Below, one piece after another: positions 7,686 to 16,444 of a stretch of DNA of 64,000 nt. Origin of the DNA: an uncultured Ruminococcus sp. GTDB taxonomy: Bacteria > Bacillota > Clostridia > Lachnospirales > Lachnospiraceae. The stretch is taken from assembly GCA_934359255.1 (NCBI GenBank), contig CAKRLG010000005.1, positions 62,001 through 126,000 of the forward strand, read 5' to 3'. A program made the translations under genes and the position numbers. The stretch's first letter is position 1. Every line of letters starts with the position of its first letter. The notes beneath the pieces were generated by a model. That model ran no database searches. It was not told where the DNA came from and was given only the letters and a program-made list of their open reading frames with translations.

Positions 7686-9647
7686 TTACCGTTTTTTATG
7701 CACGTTACGGATAGTCTTTTTCTTACCCATATGCTGTTTTTGCGGCCGGCCGTTCGATTGTTGATTCTGATTTCCTCTTCCGTTTTTTCCCTTATTTTCT
7801 GTATGTCCATTCTGCGTTTTTTGATTTTCTGCCTTCTGTGTCCGTCTGCCGTCATAGGGACGAATCAGACACTTCGGGCCAAATCCGATAAGATCCTGTC
7901 TTCCAGCTCTGACCAGTGCTTCTTCCACCAGTTTCCGGTTCTCCGGCCTTCGGTACTGAATCAGGGCTCTCTGCATATTTTTCTCGTGGGGATTGACCGG
8001 TACATACACTTTTTCCATCGTTCTCGGGTCCAGTCCCGTATAATACATACAGGTAGATATTGTCGACGGTGTCGGATAAAAATCCTGTACCTGTTCCGGC
8101 ATAAATCCCATATCCCGGATATATTCTGCCAGTTCCACTGCCTCTTTCAGTCCACATCCCGGATGGGAAGACATAAAATAAGGAACTGCATACTGTTCTT
8201 TTCCGCTTTTTTTACAGCAGGCATAATATTGCTTTAAAAATTCCTGGTAAACCTTATGGGACGGTTTTCCCATCTTTTCCAGGACTTTATCTGCCACGTG
8301 CTCCGGAGCTACCCTCAACTGTCCGCTCACATGATAATCTGCCAGTTCCTGTAAAAAATGGCTCTTCGGATCTTCCAGCACATAATCAAAGCGGATCCCC
8401 GAACGAATAAATACTTTCTTTACTTTCGGAATCTTACGGAGTTTTCGAAGCAGGGCAAGATAATCCGAATGATCCGCGATCAGATTTTTACACGGTGTCG
8501 GGAACAGGCACTGCCGGTTGGTACATGCACCCTTTGTCAGCTGCTTTTTACAGGCCGGCTGTCGAAAATCTGCCGTAGGACCACCCACATCGTGAATATA
8601 TCCTTTAAAATCAGGATCTTTCGTCATCTCAACAGCTTCTTCTAACAATGATTCGTGGCTGCGGACCTGTACAATCCGTCCCTGATGAAAGGTCAGCGCA
8701 CAGAAATTACAGCCACCAAAACATCCGCGGTTACTGGTAAGACTGAATTTAATCTCCTCAATTGCCGGAATGCCACCTTTTTTCTCATACATCGGATGAT
8801 AGGTTCGCATAAAAGGAAGATGATACACATCATCCATCTCCTGCTCTGTCAGTGGATACGCCGGCGGATTCTGCACCACATAGCCCTGATTGCCATAATC
8901 TTCTATCAGAACCTTCGCCTGATACGGATCCGTATTCTGATGCTGGATCCCGAAACTTCTTGCATACTGTTCTTTCTTCTCTTTTATCTCTTCGAAAGAA
9001 GGAAGATACAGCGGTTCCGGTATATGTTCCACACTTTTACAGCGATATACTGTTCCCCGGATAAAGGTAATATCTTTTACATCCAGCCCGGAAGCCAGCG
9101 CATCTGCGATTTCAATGATGGAATGTTCTCCCATTCCATATGATATCATATCAGCACCGGAGTCCAGAAGTACACTTCGTTTCACCTGATCAGACCAATA
9201 ATCGTAATGTCCCAGTCTCCGAAGGCTTGCCTCGATGCCTCCCAGGATAATCGGTGTTTTTTTATATGTTCTTCGAATCAGATTTCCATAAACGATCACT
9301 GCCCGGTCCGGTCGATGGCCCATCTCTCCACCGGGAGAATAGGCATCTTTCTGCCTGTGTTTTTTAGACACTGTATAATGATTTACCATAGAATCCATAT
9401 TTCCGGCAGATATCAGAAATCCCAGACGCGGTTCACCAAACACCTGGATGCTTTCCGGATCTTTCCAGTCAGGCTGAGCTATCATCCCCACCGAATAGCC
9501 TCTGCTTTCCAACAGACGGCAGATGATCGCCGCCCCGAAAGAAGAATGATCCACATACGCATCTCCGCATACATAAACAAAATCCGGCTGCTCTATTCCT
9601 CTCTCCCGGCACTCTTCCATTGTTACCGGCAAAAACTGTCCGCTCAT
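7686..9647 (-). CDS. YgiQ-family radical SAM protein
   Basis: A radical SAM enzyme of unknown substrate. The 653-residue protein has an N-terminal domain (FVYVCGDAYVDHSSFG, VGMIAQPDWKDP) that resembles the UPF0313 family. The 4Fe-4S radical SAM motif follows in SNRGCFGGCNFCALTFHQGR (about residues 310-325), with family-specific FPTPCKNLIADHSDYL and VAPEHVADKVLEKMGKPSH later. The last 45 residues are a low-complexity tail rich in Gln, Asn, Lys and Gly, typical of the family. Its ATG overlaps the stop of the upstream HAD gene by four bases. Confidence 0.93.
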   Translation of the reverse strand: MSGQFLPVTMEECRERGIEQPDFVYVCGDAYVDHSSFGAAIICRLLESRGYSVGMIAQPDWKDPESIQVFGEPRLGFLISAGNMDSMVNHYTVSKKHRQKDAYSPGGEMGHRPDRAVIVYGNLIRRTYKKTPIILGGIEASLRRLGHYDYWSDQVKRSVLLDSGADMISYGMGEHSIIEIADALASGLDVKDITFIRGTVYRCKSVEHIPEPLYLPSFEEIKEKKEQYARSFGIQHQNTDPYQAKVLIEDYGNQGYVVQNPPAYPLTEQEMDDVYHLPFMRTYHPMYEKKGGIPAIEEIKFSLTSNRGCFGGCNFCALTFHQGRIVQVRSHESLLEEAVEMTKDPDFKGYIHDVGGPTADFRQPACKKQLTKGACTNRQCLFPTPCKNLIADHSDYLALLRKLRKIPKVKKVFIRSGIRFDYVLEDPKSHFLQELADYHVSGQLRVAPEHVADKVLEKMGKPSHKVYQEFLKQYYACCKKSGKEQYAVPYFMSSHPGCGLKEAVELAEYIRDMGFMPEQVQDFYPTPSTISTCMYYTGLDPRTMEKVYVPVNPHEKNMQRALIQYRRPENRKLVEEALVRAGRQDLIGFGPKCLIRPYDGRRTQKAENQKTQNGHTENKGKNGRGNQNQQSNGRPQKQHMGKKKTIRNVHKKR

Positions 9648-10306
9648 GGCTGCATCCTTTCTCTTGGTATTTCATCATAACTTTCTATATAATAATCTGC
9701 AAGCTCTTTTTTTTCTTCCCTCTGAGCGGCACTGAACGTATCTTCCACCGCACAGACTCGCATACCGGCATTTTTTCCTGCCAGAATCCCCATCGGAACA
9801 TCCTCAAAAACCAGACATTCCTCCGGTTTGACCCCCAGTGTCTCTGCCACCAGAAGATAAATATCAGGGGCAGGTTTTCCTTTCGGAACTTCACAGCAGG
9901 TATGTACGGATTCCAGATATTCCTGAATTCCCTGTGCCTTTAAAACCGTCTCTACCAATTCAATCCCGTTAGAGCTTGCAATCCCCGTCCGGATGCCCTG
10001 CTGTCTCAGCCATACCAGAAACTCTCTCGCTCCAGGCTTCAGCGGCACCTTGTTGGTATATTTATCCCTTGCCATATCCATCCAGGTACTCTTAATTTCT
10101 TCCAGACTCTCCGGGATAGAAAACCGTTCTTTAAAATACGCTGCTGTCTCCGAAAGGCTCATACCCTCAATGTCTTTTTGCAGTTCGGGTGGCAGTTCGT
10201 ATCCGTATCTTCCCAGATATTCGATATCTATGTCTTCCCACATCCACATGGAATCCACCAGAGTACCATCCAGATCAAACAACACTGCTTTGATATTTTC
10301 TAACAT
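9644..10306 (-). CDS. HAD-family phosphatase, beta-phosphoglucomutase-like
   Basis: A cytoplasmic haloacid-dehalogenase hydrolase, 220 residues. Motif I is LFDLDGTLVDSMWMW (nucleophile Asp11, acid Asp13), motif II is GIASSNGIELVE, and motif III/IV is VFEDVPMGILAGKNAGM. A four-helix cap lies between motifs I and II, as in the PGMB/YcsE-like subgroup. The substrate is probably a small sugar phosphate or nucleotide, but it cannot be named. It is followed without a gap by the YgiQ-like gene. Upstream lies a 160-bp foldback element. Confidence 0.88.
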   Translation of the reverse strand: MLENIKAVLFDLDGTLVDSMWMWEDIDIEYLGRYGYELPPELQKDIEGMSLSETAAYFKERFSIPESLEEIKSTWMDMARDKYTNKVPLKPGAREFLVWLRQQGIRTGIASSNGIELVETVLKAQGIQEYLESVHTCCEVPKGKPAPDIYLLVAETLGVKPEECLVFEDVPMGILAGKNAGMRVCAVEDTFSAAQREEKKELADYYIESYDEIPRERMQP

Positions 10307-10342
10307 ATATATTTATCCTTTATCTTTCTGTATCTGTTCCTG

Positions 10343-10502
10343 GAGCGTGTCTGAAAAATCATTTCCGCAATCTGCAAGCCCCACTTTGCGGTATATTTTA
10401 CCCTCATTCGGTTGCCGTAGCCCGCTACGCCGCCCTCATTCGGATAAACTCTCCCACAAACTGGGACTCGCAGCTTACGAAAAGCCTTTTTCAGGCACGC
10501 TC
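10343..10502 (-). repeat. 160-bp foldback element at the 3' end of the RsuA-like gene
   Basis: Outer arms of 16 bp (10343-10358 and 10487-10502; GAGCGTG-C/T-CTGAAAAA) are inverted with one mismatch. Inside are an 11-bp direct repeat CCGAATGAGGG, twice, flanking a small palindromic segment (GTAGCGGGCTAC), and further short hairpins. The right arm overlaps the last codons of the upstream rRNA pseudouridine synthase gene and supplies its stop codon. The sequence does not look like coding DNA. It resembles a mobile or REP-like intergenic element; copy number elsewhere is unknown. Confidence 0.7.
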
Positions 10503-11210
10503 TAGAGCTTTCCGCTCCTCTTCACGCAACTTTCGGTAAGTACCTTTCGGCAGATCATCTCCGAGCACAAGTGGTCCCATAGTCATCCGTTTCAGATAGA
10601 TCACCTGTTTGTCCCTTGCCTGAAACATTCGTTTCACCTGATGGAAACGCCCTTCCTGTATCGTCAGCAAAATCTCGGAAATATCCGCACTCTTTAAAAT
10701 CTCAAGTTTTGCCGGAGCTGTCTTTGTCTCATCCCCGATATCTACCCCCTGCAAAAAGGCTCTCTGATCCTCTTCATCTACTTTTCCGTCGATTCTTGCA
10801 TAATAGGTCTTGTCCACATGCTTCTTCGGGGACAGCAGCCGATGGGCAAGTTCGCCGTCATTCGTTAACAATAGCAGCCCCTCTGTATCTTTATCCAGTC
10901 TTCCCACCGGAAACAGCTCCTTGCGAATATCCTCAGGTAACAGTTCCAGTACTGTTTTATCCCGGTTATCTGTGGTTGCCGACACATAACCGGCCGGTTT
11001 ATGAAGCAGATAATAACGATATTTTTCATACTGGATTTCTTTTCCTGCCACGCATACACGATCCTGCTCGGTAGTAATCTTCTGCTCCGGTTTTTTTATC
11101 CTCTCTCCGTTGATTTCCACCTGCCCTTTGCGGATCATCTGCTTTACCTGACTTCTGGTCCCACAGCCCATATCTGCCAGATATTTATCCAAACGAATGA
11201 TTTCGCTCAT
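10491..11210 (-). CDS. RsuA/RluB/RluE-family pseudouridine synthase
   Basis: An rRNA pseudouridine synthase of the small S4-containing group. It has an N-terminal S4 domain (IRLDKYLADMGCGTRSQVKQMIRKGQ), then the catalytic VGRLDKDTEGLLLLTNDG with its Asp, and the C-terminal EGRFHQVKRMFQA. I start at the ATG at 11208-11210, which has AAGGAG six bases upstream; longer in-frame starts would run into the preceding gene. That gives 239 residues. The final residues GluArgAla and the stop are encoded by the arm of the foldback element at 10343-10502, so the original C-terminus may have been altered. Confidence 0.9.
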   Translation of the reverse strand: MSEIIRLDKYLADMGCGTRSQVKQMIRKGQVEINGERIKKPEQKITTEQDRVCVAGKEIQYEKYRYYLLHKPAGYVSATTDNRDKTVLELLPEDIRKELFPVGRLDKDTEGLLLLTNDGELAHRLLSPKKHVDKTYYARIDGKVDEEDQRAFLQGVDIGDETKTAPAKLEILKSADISEILLTIQEGRFHQVKRMFQARDKQVIYLKRMTMGPLVLGDDLPKGTYRKLREEERKALERA

Positions 11211-11223
11211 CTCCATCTCCTTA

Positions 11224-12564
11224 TCACTGCCAGCGCCACCCTGCATAATATTTATTCTTTAAACTTCCGCCGGCAAGTTTTCCCCAGCCAAGCGGATATT
11301 CATCTACACAGACTAACTGCCAGCCTTTTCTCTTTTTCAGATCCAGATCCGATACATCCAGAGTTTCCCCTTTCAGATAACGGATCACCCGCGGATCCTC
11401 CCGATTCAGATGAATCCGGTTCTCTCCCTCTCCGTCAAGCACCATCGCCAGTGCCTGAGACGGCTCAAACCGTTTTTTCTTACACTCACCAAGATACAGC
11501 CCCGTACGAAGATATCGCAGATTTTCCGGCATACCATCCTTTTTTCCAAGAGCATACAGACGATCGTCCCTCAGATAATACTGCCATTCCCTCTTATACA
11601 TGCCCCAGTTTTCCAGGAATTCTTTTGCTTCTGAGGGAATCACTGAGTTTTTTCCTGTGACTTTTTTTCGTTTCCGCGGCTCTCCCTGCTTTTCCAGCAA
11701 CGCCAGAAAATGTCCTTCCCCGTTCATACGATGTGGAAAGATCCTCACACAATCTTCCAGACCTCTGCGTCCTTTTGCAAATCCTTCATATGGTGCACAG
11801 GGGATCAGTTTCATATCCGGCCGCTGTTCCAGAAGATACTGGATCGTTCCCTCATTTTCCAGCTCACTGAACGTACAGGTGGAATAGAGAAGTTTTCCTC
11901 CCGGCCGCAGCATATCTGCCGCATCCAGAATAATCTCTCTCTGAAGCTTACTATAATATTCCGGTCCCTGGTGTTCCCAGTCCCCCATCATCCGCGGCTC
12001 CTTGCGGAACATTCCTTCCCCTGAACAGGGTGCATCCACCAGAATCTTATCGAAAAACTCCGGTAGTACCTTCGCCAGTTTCTCCGATGTTTCACTGGTT
12101 ACATAAATATTGGGAATTCCCATCAGTTCCAGATTCTTCAACAAGGCTTTTGCCCTGCTGTTACTGATATCATTGGCAAGAAGCAGTCCTTCTCCGTTCA
12201 GTCTTGCGCCAAGTTCGGTCGCTTTTCCTCCCGGTGCCGCACACAGATCCAGCACATAATCACCCGGTTCCGGAGACAGACGGTTGGCAGGTGTCATTGC
12301 ACTGGGCTCCTGCAGATAATACAATCCCGCATAATAATACGGATCTTTCGCCGGTGTACCAGTCCCGTACGTATATCCGTTATCAATCCAGGGTATTTTT
12401 TTCAACAAGAAAGGTGTCCGGGTCAGGAACTCCTCTCCCGTCACCTTTCTTCGGTTCAAACGCAGACCGTTTTCCGGCTGTCTGTCATAACTTTCTTTAA
12501 ATGCTTGATATTCGTCCCCCAGAAGTGTTTCCATCTCCTTCTGGAATTCCTCAGGTAAGTGCAT
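11224..12564 (-). CDS. RsmB/RsmF-type rRNA m5C methyltransferase
   Basis: A SAM-dependent RNA cytosine-C5 methyltransferase of the NOL1/NOP2/Sun family, 446 residues. The SAM-binding motif is VLDLCAAPGGKATELGARL. Motif IV DAPCSGEGMFRKEP and motif VI YSTCTFSELENEGTIQYLL carry the two catalytic cysteines. The remaining C-terminal region, with segments like GLYLGECKKKRFEPSQALAM, matches the RsmF/YebU PUA-like extension. It lies just upstream of the RsuA-like gene, and the two form an RNA-modification pair. The exact target cytosine is not determined. Confidence 0.9.
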   Translation of the reverse strand: MHLPEEFQKEMETLLGDEYQAFKESYDRQPENGLRLNRRKVTGEEFLTRTPFLLKKIPWIDNGYTYGTGTPAKDPYYYAGLYYLQEPSAMTPANRLSPEPGDYVLDLCAAPGGKATELGARLNGEGLLLANDISNSRAKALLKNLELMGIPNIYVTSETSEKLAKVLPEFFDKILVDAPCSGEGMFRKEPRMMGDWEHQGPEYYSKLQREIILDAADMLRPGGKLLYSTCTFSELENEGTIQYLLEQRPDMKLIPCAPYEGFAKGRRGLEDCVRIFPHRMNGEGHFLALLEKQGEPRKRKKVTGKNSVIPSEAKEFLENWGMYKREWQYYLRDDRLYALGKKDGMPENLRYLRTGLYLGECKKKRFEPSQALAMVLDGEGENRIHLNREDPRVIRYLKGETLDVSDLDLKKRKGWQLVCVDEYPLGWGKLAGGSLKNKYYAGWRWQ

Positions 12565-12604
12565 CTGTATTCTTCCTTTTTCTCGTAGTAAATGTCATAA
12601 TGTT

Positions 12605-12628
12605 GGGGTCAAAAGGTATTTTGACCCC
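12605..12628 (-). repeat. Perfect 10-bp hairpin between relQ and the methyltransferase gene
   Basis: GGGGTCAAAA, a four-base loop and TTTTGACCCC, just after the relQ stop codon. There is no T tract in either direction, so it is not a standard terminator. It could stabilise mRNA ends or be a small repeat. Confidence 0.6.
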
Positions 12629-12632
12629 TGTT

Positions 12633-13460
12633 CTACAGGTTCTGATCCCATCCCTCGCTTGTCACTGCCTGGGCGCAATACCCTTCCGCGATAATATCAA
12701 GTTGCCGATGAAACCGCTTGAGCTGCTGCAGATCGTTGGATGCATAGATCCGGTAAAACTCATCCTGTATCTTCTCCACTTCTCTGCGATTGGACTTCTG
12801 ATACAAATTCTCAATATTCTGTAAAATATCCATCACCAGATTACGTTGCATCAGAGAAGAATTCTGTGCATTCATAATCTCATTTCGCACCGAAGACATC
12901 TCACCGTCCAGTGCAATGATCGCCTGTGCCGCATTGGCAAGCCGTTCTTTGACATATGGTGGAATATTTGTCTTATATTTATACTGCAGAGAATGCTCGA
13001 TGGTTGCCCAGAAGTTCATTGCCATCGTTCGTATCTGGATCTCTGCCTGGATCTTTTTCGGACCGTTCAATGTCTCTACATGATAATAAATAACCAGATG
13101 ATAGCTTCGATAACCACTCTCTTTCTGATGTGCAATATAATCTTTGATACATTTGATCTCCATATCAGAACGTCCGGCGATCAGTTCCGACACTCTTTGA
13201 ATATCTTCCACAAACTGACAGATGATCCGGATGCCTGCAATATCTTCTACCTGTTCTTCCATTTCCTCAAATGGAATATTCTTTCGTTTCATTTTTTCCA
13301 GAATACTGGTAATGCTTTTTACACGTCCTGTGACCTGTTCGATGGGAGAATACAATCCCCGTTCCCTGTGTTCCAGGCTCAGATGTTGGAACTTTTCTAC
13401 CAGTTCTGTAACCGCCTGCTCGTAGGGACTGAGTATTTCACGCCATAATTGTATTTCCAT
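12633..13460 (-). CDS. relQ: Small alarmone synthetase, RelQ/YjbM type
   Basis: It makes (p)ppGpp from GTP or GDP and ATP without a hydrolase domain. The 275-residue protein shows the synthetase core: RVKSITSILEKMKRKN, DIAGIRIICQFVEDIQRV, ESGYRSYHLVIYY, and the EIQIRTMAMNFWATIEHSLQYK motif region. No HD hydrolase, TGS or ACT domain is present. The C-terminal extension of about 60 residues is somewhat longer than in B. subtilis RelQ (211 residues) and is rich in charged helices. It is the only gene between the PepD gene and the methyltransferase gene. Activation at transcription by cell-envelope stress is known for B. subtilis relQ, but nothing here shows it. Confidence 0.88.
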   Translation of the reverse strand: MEIQLWREILSPYEQAVTELVEKFQHLSLEHRERGLYSPIEQVTGRVKSITSILEKMKRKNIPFEEMEEQVEDIAGIRIICQFVEDIQRVSELIAGRSDMEIKCIKDYIAHQKESGYRSYHLVIYYHVETLNGPKKIQAEIQIRTMAMNFWATIEHSLQYKYKTNIPPYVKERLANAAQAIIALDGEMSSVRNEIMNAQNSSLMQRNLVMDILQNIENLYQKSNRREVEKIQDEFYRIYASNDLQQLKRFHRQLDIIAEGYCAQAVTSEGWDQNL

Positions 13461-13682
13461 GTTAACCTCTCCTTATTCTGTCGTCATAATCTAGTCTCTT
13501 TCGTACATTATAACATACTTTGCCAGTCAGGAAAACACTTCGCTGGTCAGTACCTTCTCTTTTCCTTATCCTATATATCCTATGCTTTCCCCAGCCTTTT
13601 CAGAACTGCAATTTTCATGATTTTCAGAGAAAAAGGCTGCCGCGCCGCGACAGCCCTCTTTTCCACTTTTTCTGTATTTTTC

Positions 13683-13824
13683 GTAACTGTTCAGTACCTT
13701 CACAGTTACGAGCCAAAATGCATAAAAAATCACCTTCGGTGATGGCCTTTTGGCTTGTATGTCTCGGGATTTTGACATATTCATGTCAAAACACCTCGCG
13801 GGACAGTGGCTACTGAATAGTTAC
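13683..13824 (-). repeat. Dispersed GTAACT repeat, long form (copy A)
   Basis: A 142-bp element with GTAACTGTTCAG at one end and CTGAATAGTTAC at the other. It contains a 27-bp hairpin module, an internal hairpin (GCCAAAA...TTTTGGC enclosing ATCACC-TTC-GGTGAT), and a core beginning TTGTATGTCTCGGGATTTTG that is shared with copy B at 36467. It fills the gap between pepD and relQ and has no coding potential. The rest of the 13461-13838 gap holds a weak minus-strand -10 box (TATAAT, 13507-13512 region) for relQ. Confidence 0.75.
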
Positions 13825-13838
13825 TAATTTTCATTTAT

Positions 13839-15296
13839 CTATCTGATCGTATTCATTTTCTCCAGAGTGTGTACCAGATATTTCCACATTTTTTCTGTTG
13901 ACGGAATGGACAGTTTTTCTTCCGTTGTATGAATATCAATCATGGTAGGTCCGAAAGATACACAGTCCAGACCTGCGATTCTGTCATAAAACAGACCACA
14001 TTCCAGGCCTGCATGAATCGCTTTCACCACCGGTTTCTCACCAAAAAGTTCTTCGTATACATCTGCCATCAGATCTCTCATTTTGGAATCTTTCTTATAC
14101 TCCCATGCCGGGTAATCACCCTGTTCTTCATAAGATCCTCCCAGAAATTCTGTCAGATACTGTAATTTTGCAGACAGATGCTCTTTTGCACTTCCCACTG
14201 AACTTCTCACACTGCTGGTGGAATATAACGCATCTTTTCCCAGTTTCAGGACGCCAAGATTACTGGAGGTTTCTACCAGTCCTTCGATTTCTCCGCTCAT
14301 CTTCTCGATGCCAAACGGTACATGTACAAGATAAAATACAACTTTTTCTTTGCTGACCATAGAAAGTGCCTGTACAGTTTCTTCTTTTCCCGGTGTTACA
14401 GAAATGGTGATTCCCTCATCACTTCCTGCATACTCCGAGCGAAGATCTTTCTGCAGCTTTTCAGCTGTGATTTTCGCTTCCGACAGATCTTCCTCGCAAA
14501 GAACCAGTGTTGCCTTACAGCTTCTTGTAATTGCATTATCTTTCGTTCCGCCGGACAGGTCTTTGATGCTGTATTCAATCTTCTGCCCCAGTTCATACAG
14601 GAAAAGACCCATCAGTTTATTAGCATTTGCACGATTTTTATCGATTTCCGCTCCGGAATGTCCACCGTTAAGACCATCGATCAGAACCTCTGTTACCACT
14701 CCTTCCATTTCCTGATATTCTACAGGAATCCGGCTGGTTCCGCTTAATCCTCCGGCACAGCTGATCCACAGATATCCTTCTTCCTCAGAATCCATGTTGA
14801 TCATATGTGTTCCTTTCAGTACGGAAGTATCCAGTGCTTTTGCTCCCAGAAGTCCGATCTCTTCGTCTGTGGTAATTACACACTCAAGTGCCGGATGTTT
14901 TAATGTATCATCATCCAGAACTGCCAGCATATAGGCAACAGCGATTCCGTCATCACCGCCAAGGGTTGTTCCCTCTGCTGTCAGATAATCTCCTTCCACT
15001 TTCAGTTTCAGACCATCTTTTGTAAAATCATGATCCGAATCCGGTGTCTTTTCTGCAACCATATCACAGTGTCCCTGTAAAATAGTAATCGGAGCATCTT
15101 CATATCCGGCAGATGCCTCTTTATAGATCACTACATTGTACGCCTCATCCTGATAATATTTCAGATTTCTTTCTTTCGCAAAGGAAACAAGATAATCACT
15201 GATTTCTTTCATGTTGGTGGATCCATGTGGAATCTCACACAGTTTTTCAAAATAATAAAATACTTTTTCCGGTTTTAATCCTTCTAATACTGCCAT
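13839..15296 (-). CDS. pepD: Aminoacyl-histidine dipeptidase, M20 family
   Basis: A cytoplasmic zinc dipeptidase that cleaves Xaa-His and other dipeptides. The 485-residue protein has the M20 metal site: ILQGHCDMVAEK, GGDDGIAVAYMLAVLDD, and TTDEEIGLLGAKALD with the catalytic Glu. The dimerisation domain lies in the middle (GLNGGHSGAEIDKNRANANKL) and the C-terminus carries IHAGLECGLFYDR, a late metal ligand region. The length and order match PepD. The ATG at 15296 has AGGAGG upstream. It stands alone, flanked by its own promoter and by a repeat element. Confidence 0.93.
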   Translation of the reverse strand: MAVLEGLKPEKVFYYFEKLCEIPHGSTNMKEISDYLVSFAKERNLKYYQDEAYNVVIYKEASAGYEDAPITILQGHCDMVAEKTPDSDHDFTKDGLKLKVEGDYLTAEGTTLGGDDGIAVAYMLAVLDDDTLKHPALECVITTDEEIGLLGAKALDTSVLKGTHMINMDSEEEGYLWISCAGGLSGTSRIPVEYQEMEGVVTEVLIDGLNGGHSGAEIDKNRANANKLMGLFLYELGQKIEYSIKDLSGGTKDNAITRSCKATLVLCEEDLSEAKITAEKLQKDLRSEYAGSDEGITISVTPGKEETVQALSMVSKEKVVFYLVHVPFGIEKMSGEIEGLVETSSNLGVLKLGKDALYSTSSVRSSVGSAKEHLSAKLQYLTEFLGGSYEEQGDYPAWEYKKDSKMRDLMADVYEELFGEKPVVKAIHAGLECGLFYDRIAGLDCVSFGPTMIDIHTTEEKLSIPSTEKMWKYLVHTLEKMNTIR

Positions 15297-15383
15297 TTGT
15301 TATAACCTCCTGTAATCTGGCGTGCTCCGTTGGCATCGTCAGTTTTTGAGCCGCATACCTTACCCTCCGGCCGCAATACATTT

Positions 15384-15412
15384 ATTTTAGAATAAATACA
15401 TTCAAAAATCAA
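15384..15412 (-). promoter_or_regulatory. Sigma-A promoter for pepD
   Basis: Minus-strand TTGATT (15407-15412), 17-bp spacer, TAAAAT (15384-15389). The leader is about 80 nt. Confidence 0.65.
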
Positions 15413-15496
15413 GGCATATATATAACCAGCCTTATTGCCAGTTACTGTTCACGCCGTTCTCATTAACCGATGATCCGCCACTGTAAGGAGATGCCC

Positions 15497-16444
15497 ATGC
15501 GTTCTGTAATTCTGTGTACCCTGCTCTTTTTCGTTTTTGTTTATCTGCTGTGTTTTCCCCAGGAAGCTTTTCAGTCTTCTGCCTCAGGAGTTACACTCTG
15601 GTTTTTCCATGTGCTTCCTTCTCTGCTTCCCTTTATGATTTTCTCGGACTTTTTCATTCATACCGGTCTGGTCTCTGTATTGCTTCGAAAGATCAAAACC
15701 GTCTTCCGCTTTCTGTTCGGGCTTTCCATGTACGGCTCCTATGCATTCCTGCTTGGCCTTATCTGTGGGTATCCCATGGGAGCAAAATTGACTGCTGATC
15801 TGTTCCGTGAGGGAAAAATCACCAAAAGTGAAGCGCAGTACCTGCTGACATTCTGTAATAATCCGGGTCCTATGTTTATCAGTTCCTATCTTCTTACAGA
15901 CACCCTCCATCTTTCTCACGCTTCCGGATATACATTTTTCATTTTGTATCTTTCTTTATATCTTACTTCGCTGATTTTCCGTCTGATTCTCCGACCGGAC
16001 TGTCGTGATATCGCAGCCTCCTCGGATTCTCCGTCAGCACAGACACTCCGCCATTCTCTCAGCCATATGGTCGATGCTTCCATCATGCATGCATTTGAAT
16101 CTGTCACCAAATTGGGCGGCTATATCATCCTGTTTTCCATTCTGGCATCTCTGGTGGTGCGTCTCACTGCTCCTGTGCCTGTACTATCAGTATTTCTCAC
16201 CGGATTCACGGAAATGACTACCGGAATCGCCCTTGTTGGTGCTTCTTCTATGCACTTGCCCCGCCGTTACCTTCTTTCCCTGACTTTTGCCTCTTTTGGT
16301 GGATTTTCCTGTATAGCACAAACAAGGGGAATGCTCTGCGGCACTCCCCTCTCGATTCGCACTTATATTGCAGGAAAAACAGTTCATGGAATCTGTACCC
16401 TGCTTGTCGGCTGGCTTTTACTCTTCGTCCAGACCTTCCAGTGA
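15497..16444 (+). CDS. ylbJ: Sporulation integral membrane protein YlbJ
   Basis: In B. subtilis, YlbJ is needed for normal spore cortex formation. This 315-residue protein has about eight hydrophobic segments. It carries the YlbJ/nucleoside-transporter-gate features LPSLLPFMIFSDFFIHTG, GYPMGAKLTADLFREGKIT and the loop LLTFCNNPGPMFISSYLL. I chose the ATG at 15497 because AAGGAG lies six bases before it; an earlier in-frame ATG is adjacent to the same site. It stands close to coaD and rsmD, as in B. subtilis ylbH-ylbI-ylbJ, but is inverted and convergent, overlapping the next gene by 27 bp. Confidence 0.88.
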   Translation: MRSVILCTLLFFVFVYLLCFPQEAFQSSASGVTLWFFHVLPSLLPFMIFSDFFIHTGLVSVLLRKIKTVFRFLFGLSMYGSYAFLLGLICGYPMGAKLTADLFREGKITKSEAQYLLTFCNNPGPMFISSYLLTDTLHLSHASGYTFFILYLSLYLTSLIFRLILRPDCRDIAASSDSPSAQTLRHSLSHMVDASIMHAFESVTKLGGYIILFSILASLVVRLTAPVPVLSVFLTGFTEMTTGIALVGASSMHLPRRYLLSLTFASFGGFSCIAQTRGMLCGTPLSIRTYIAGKTVHGICTLLVGWLLLFVQTFQ

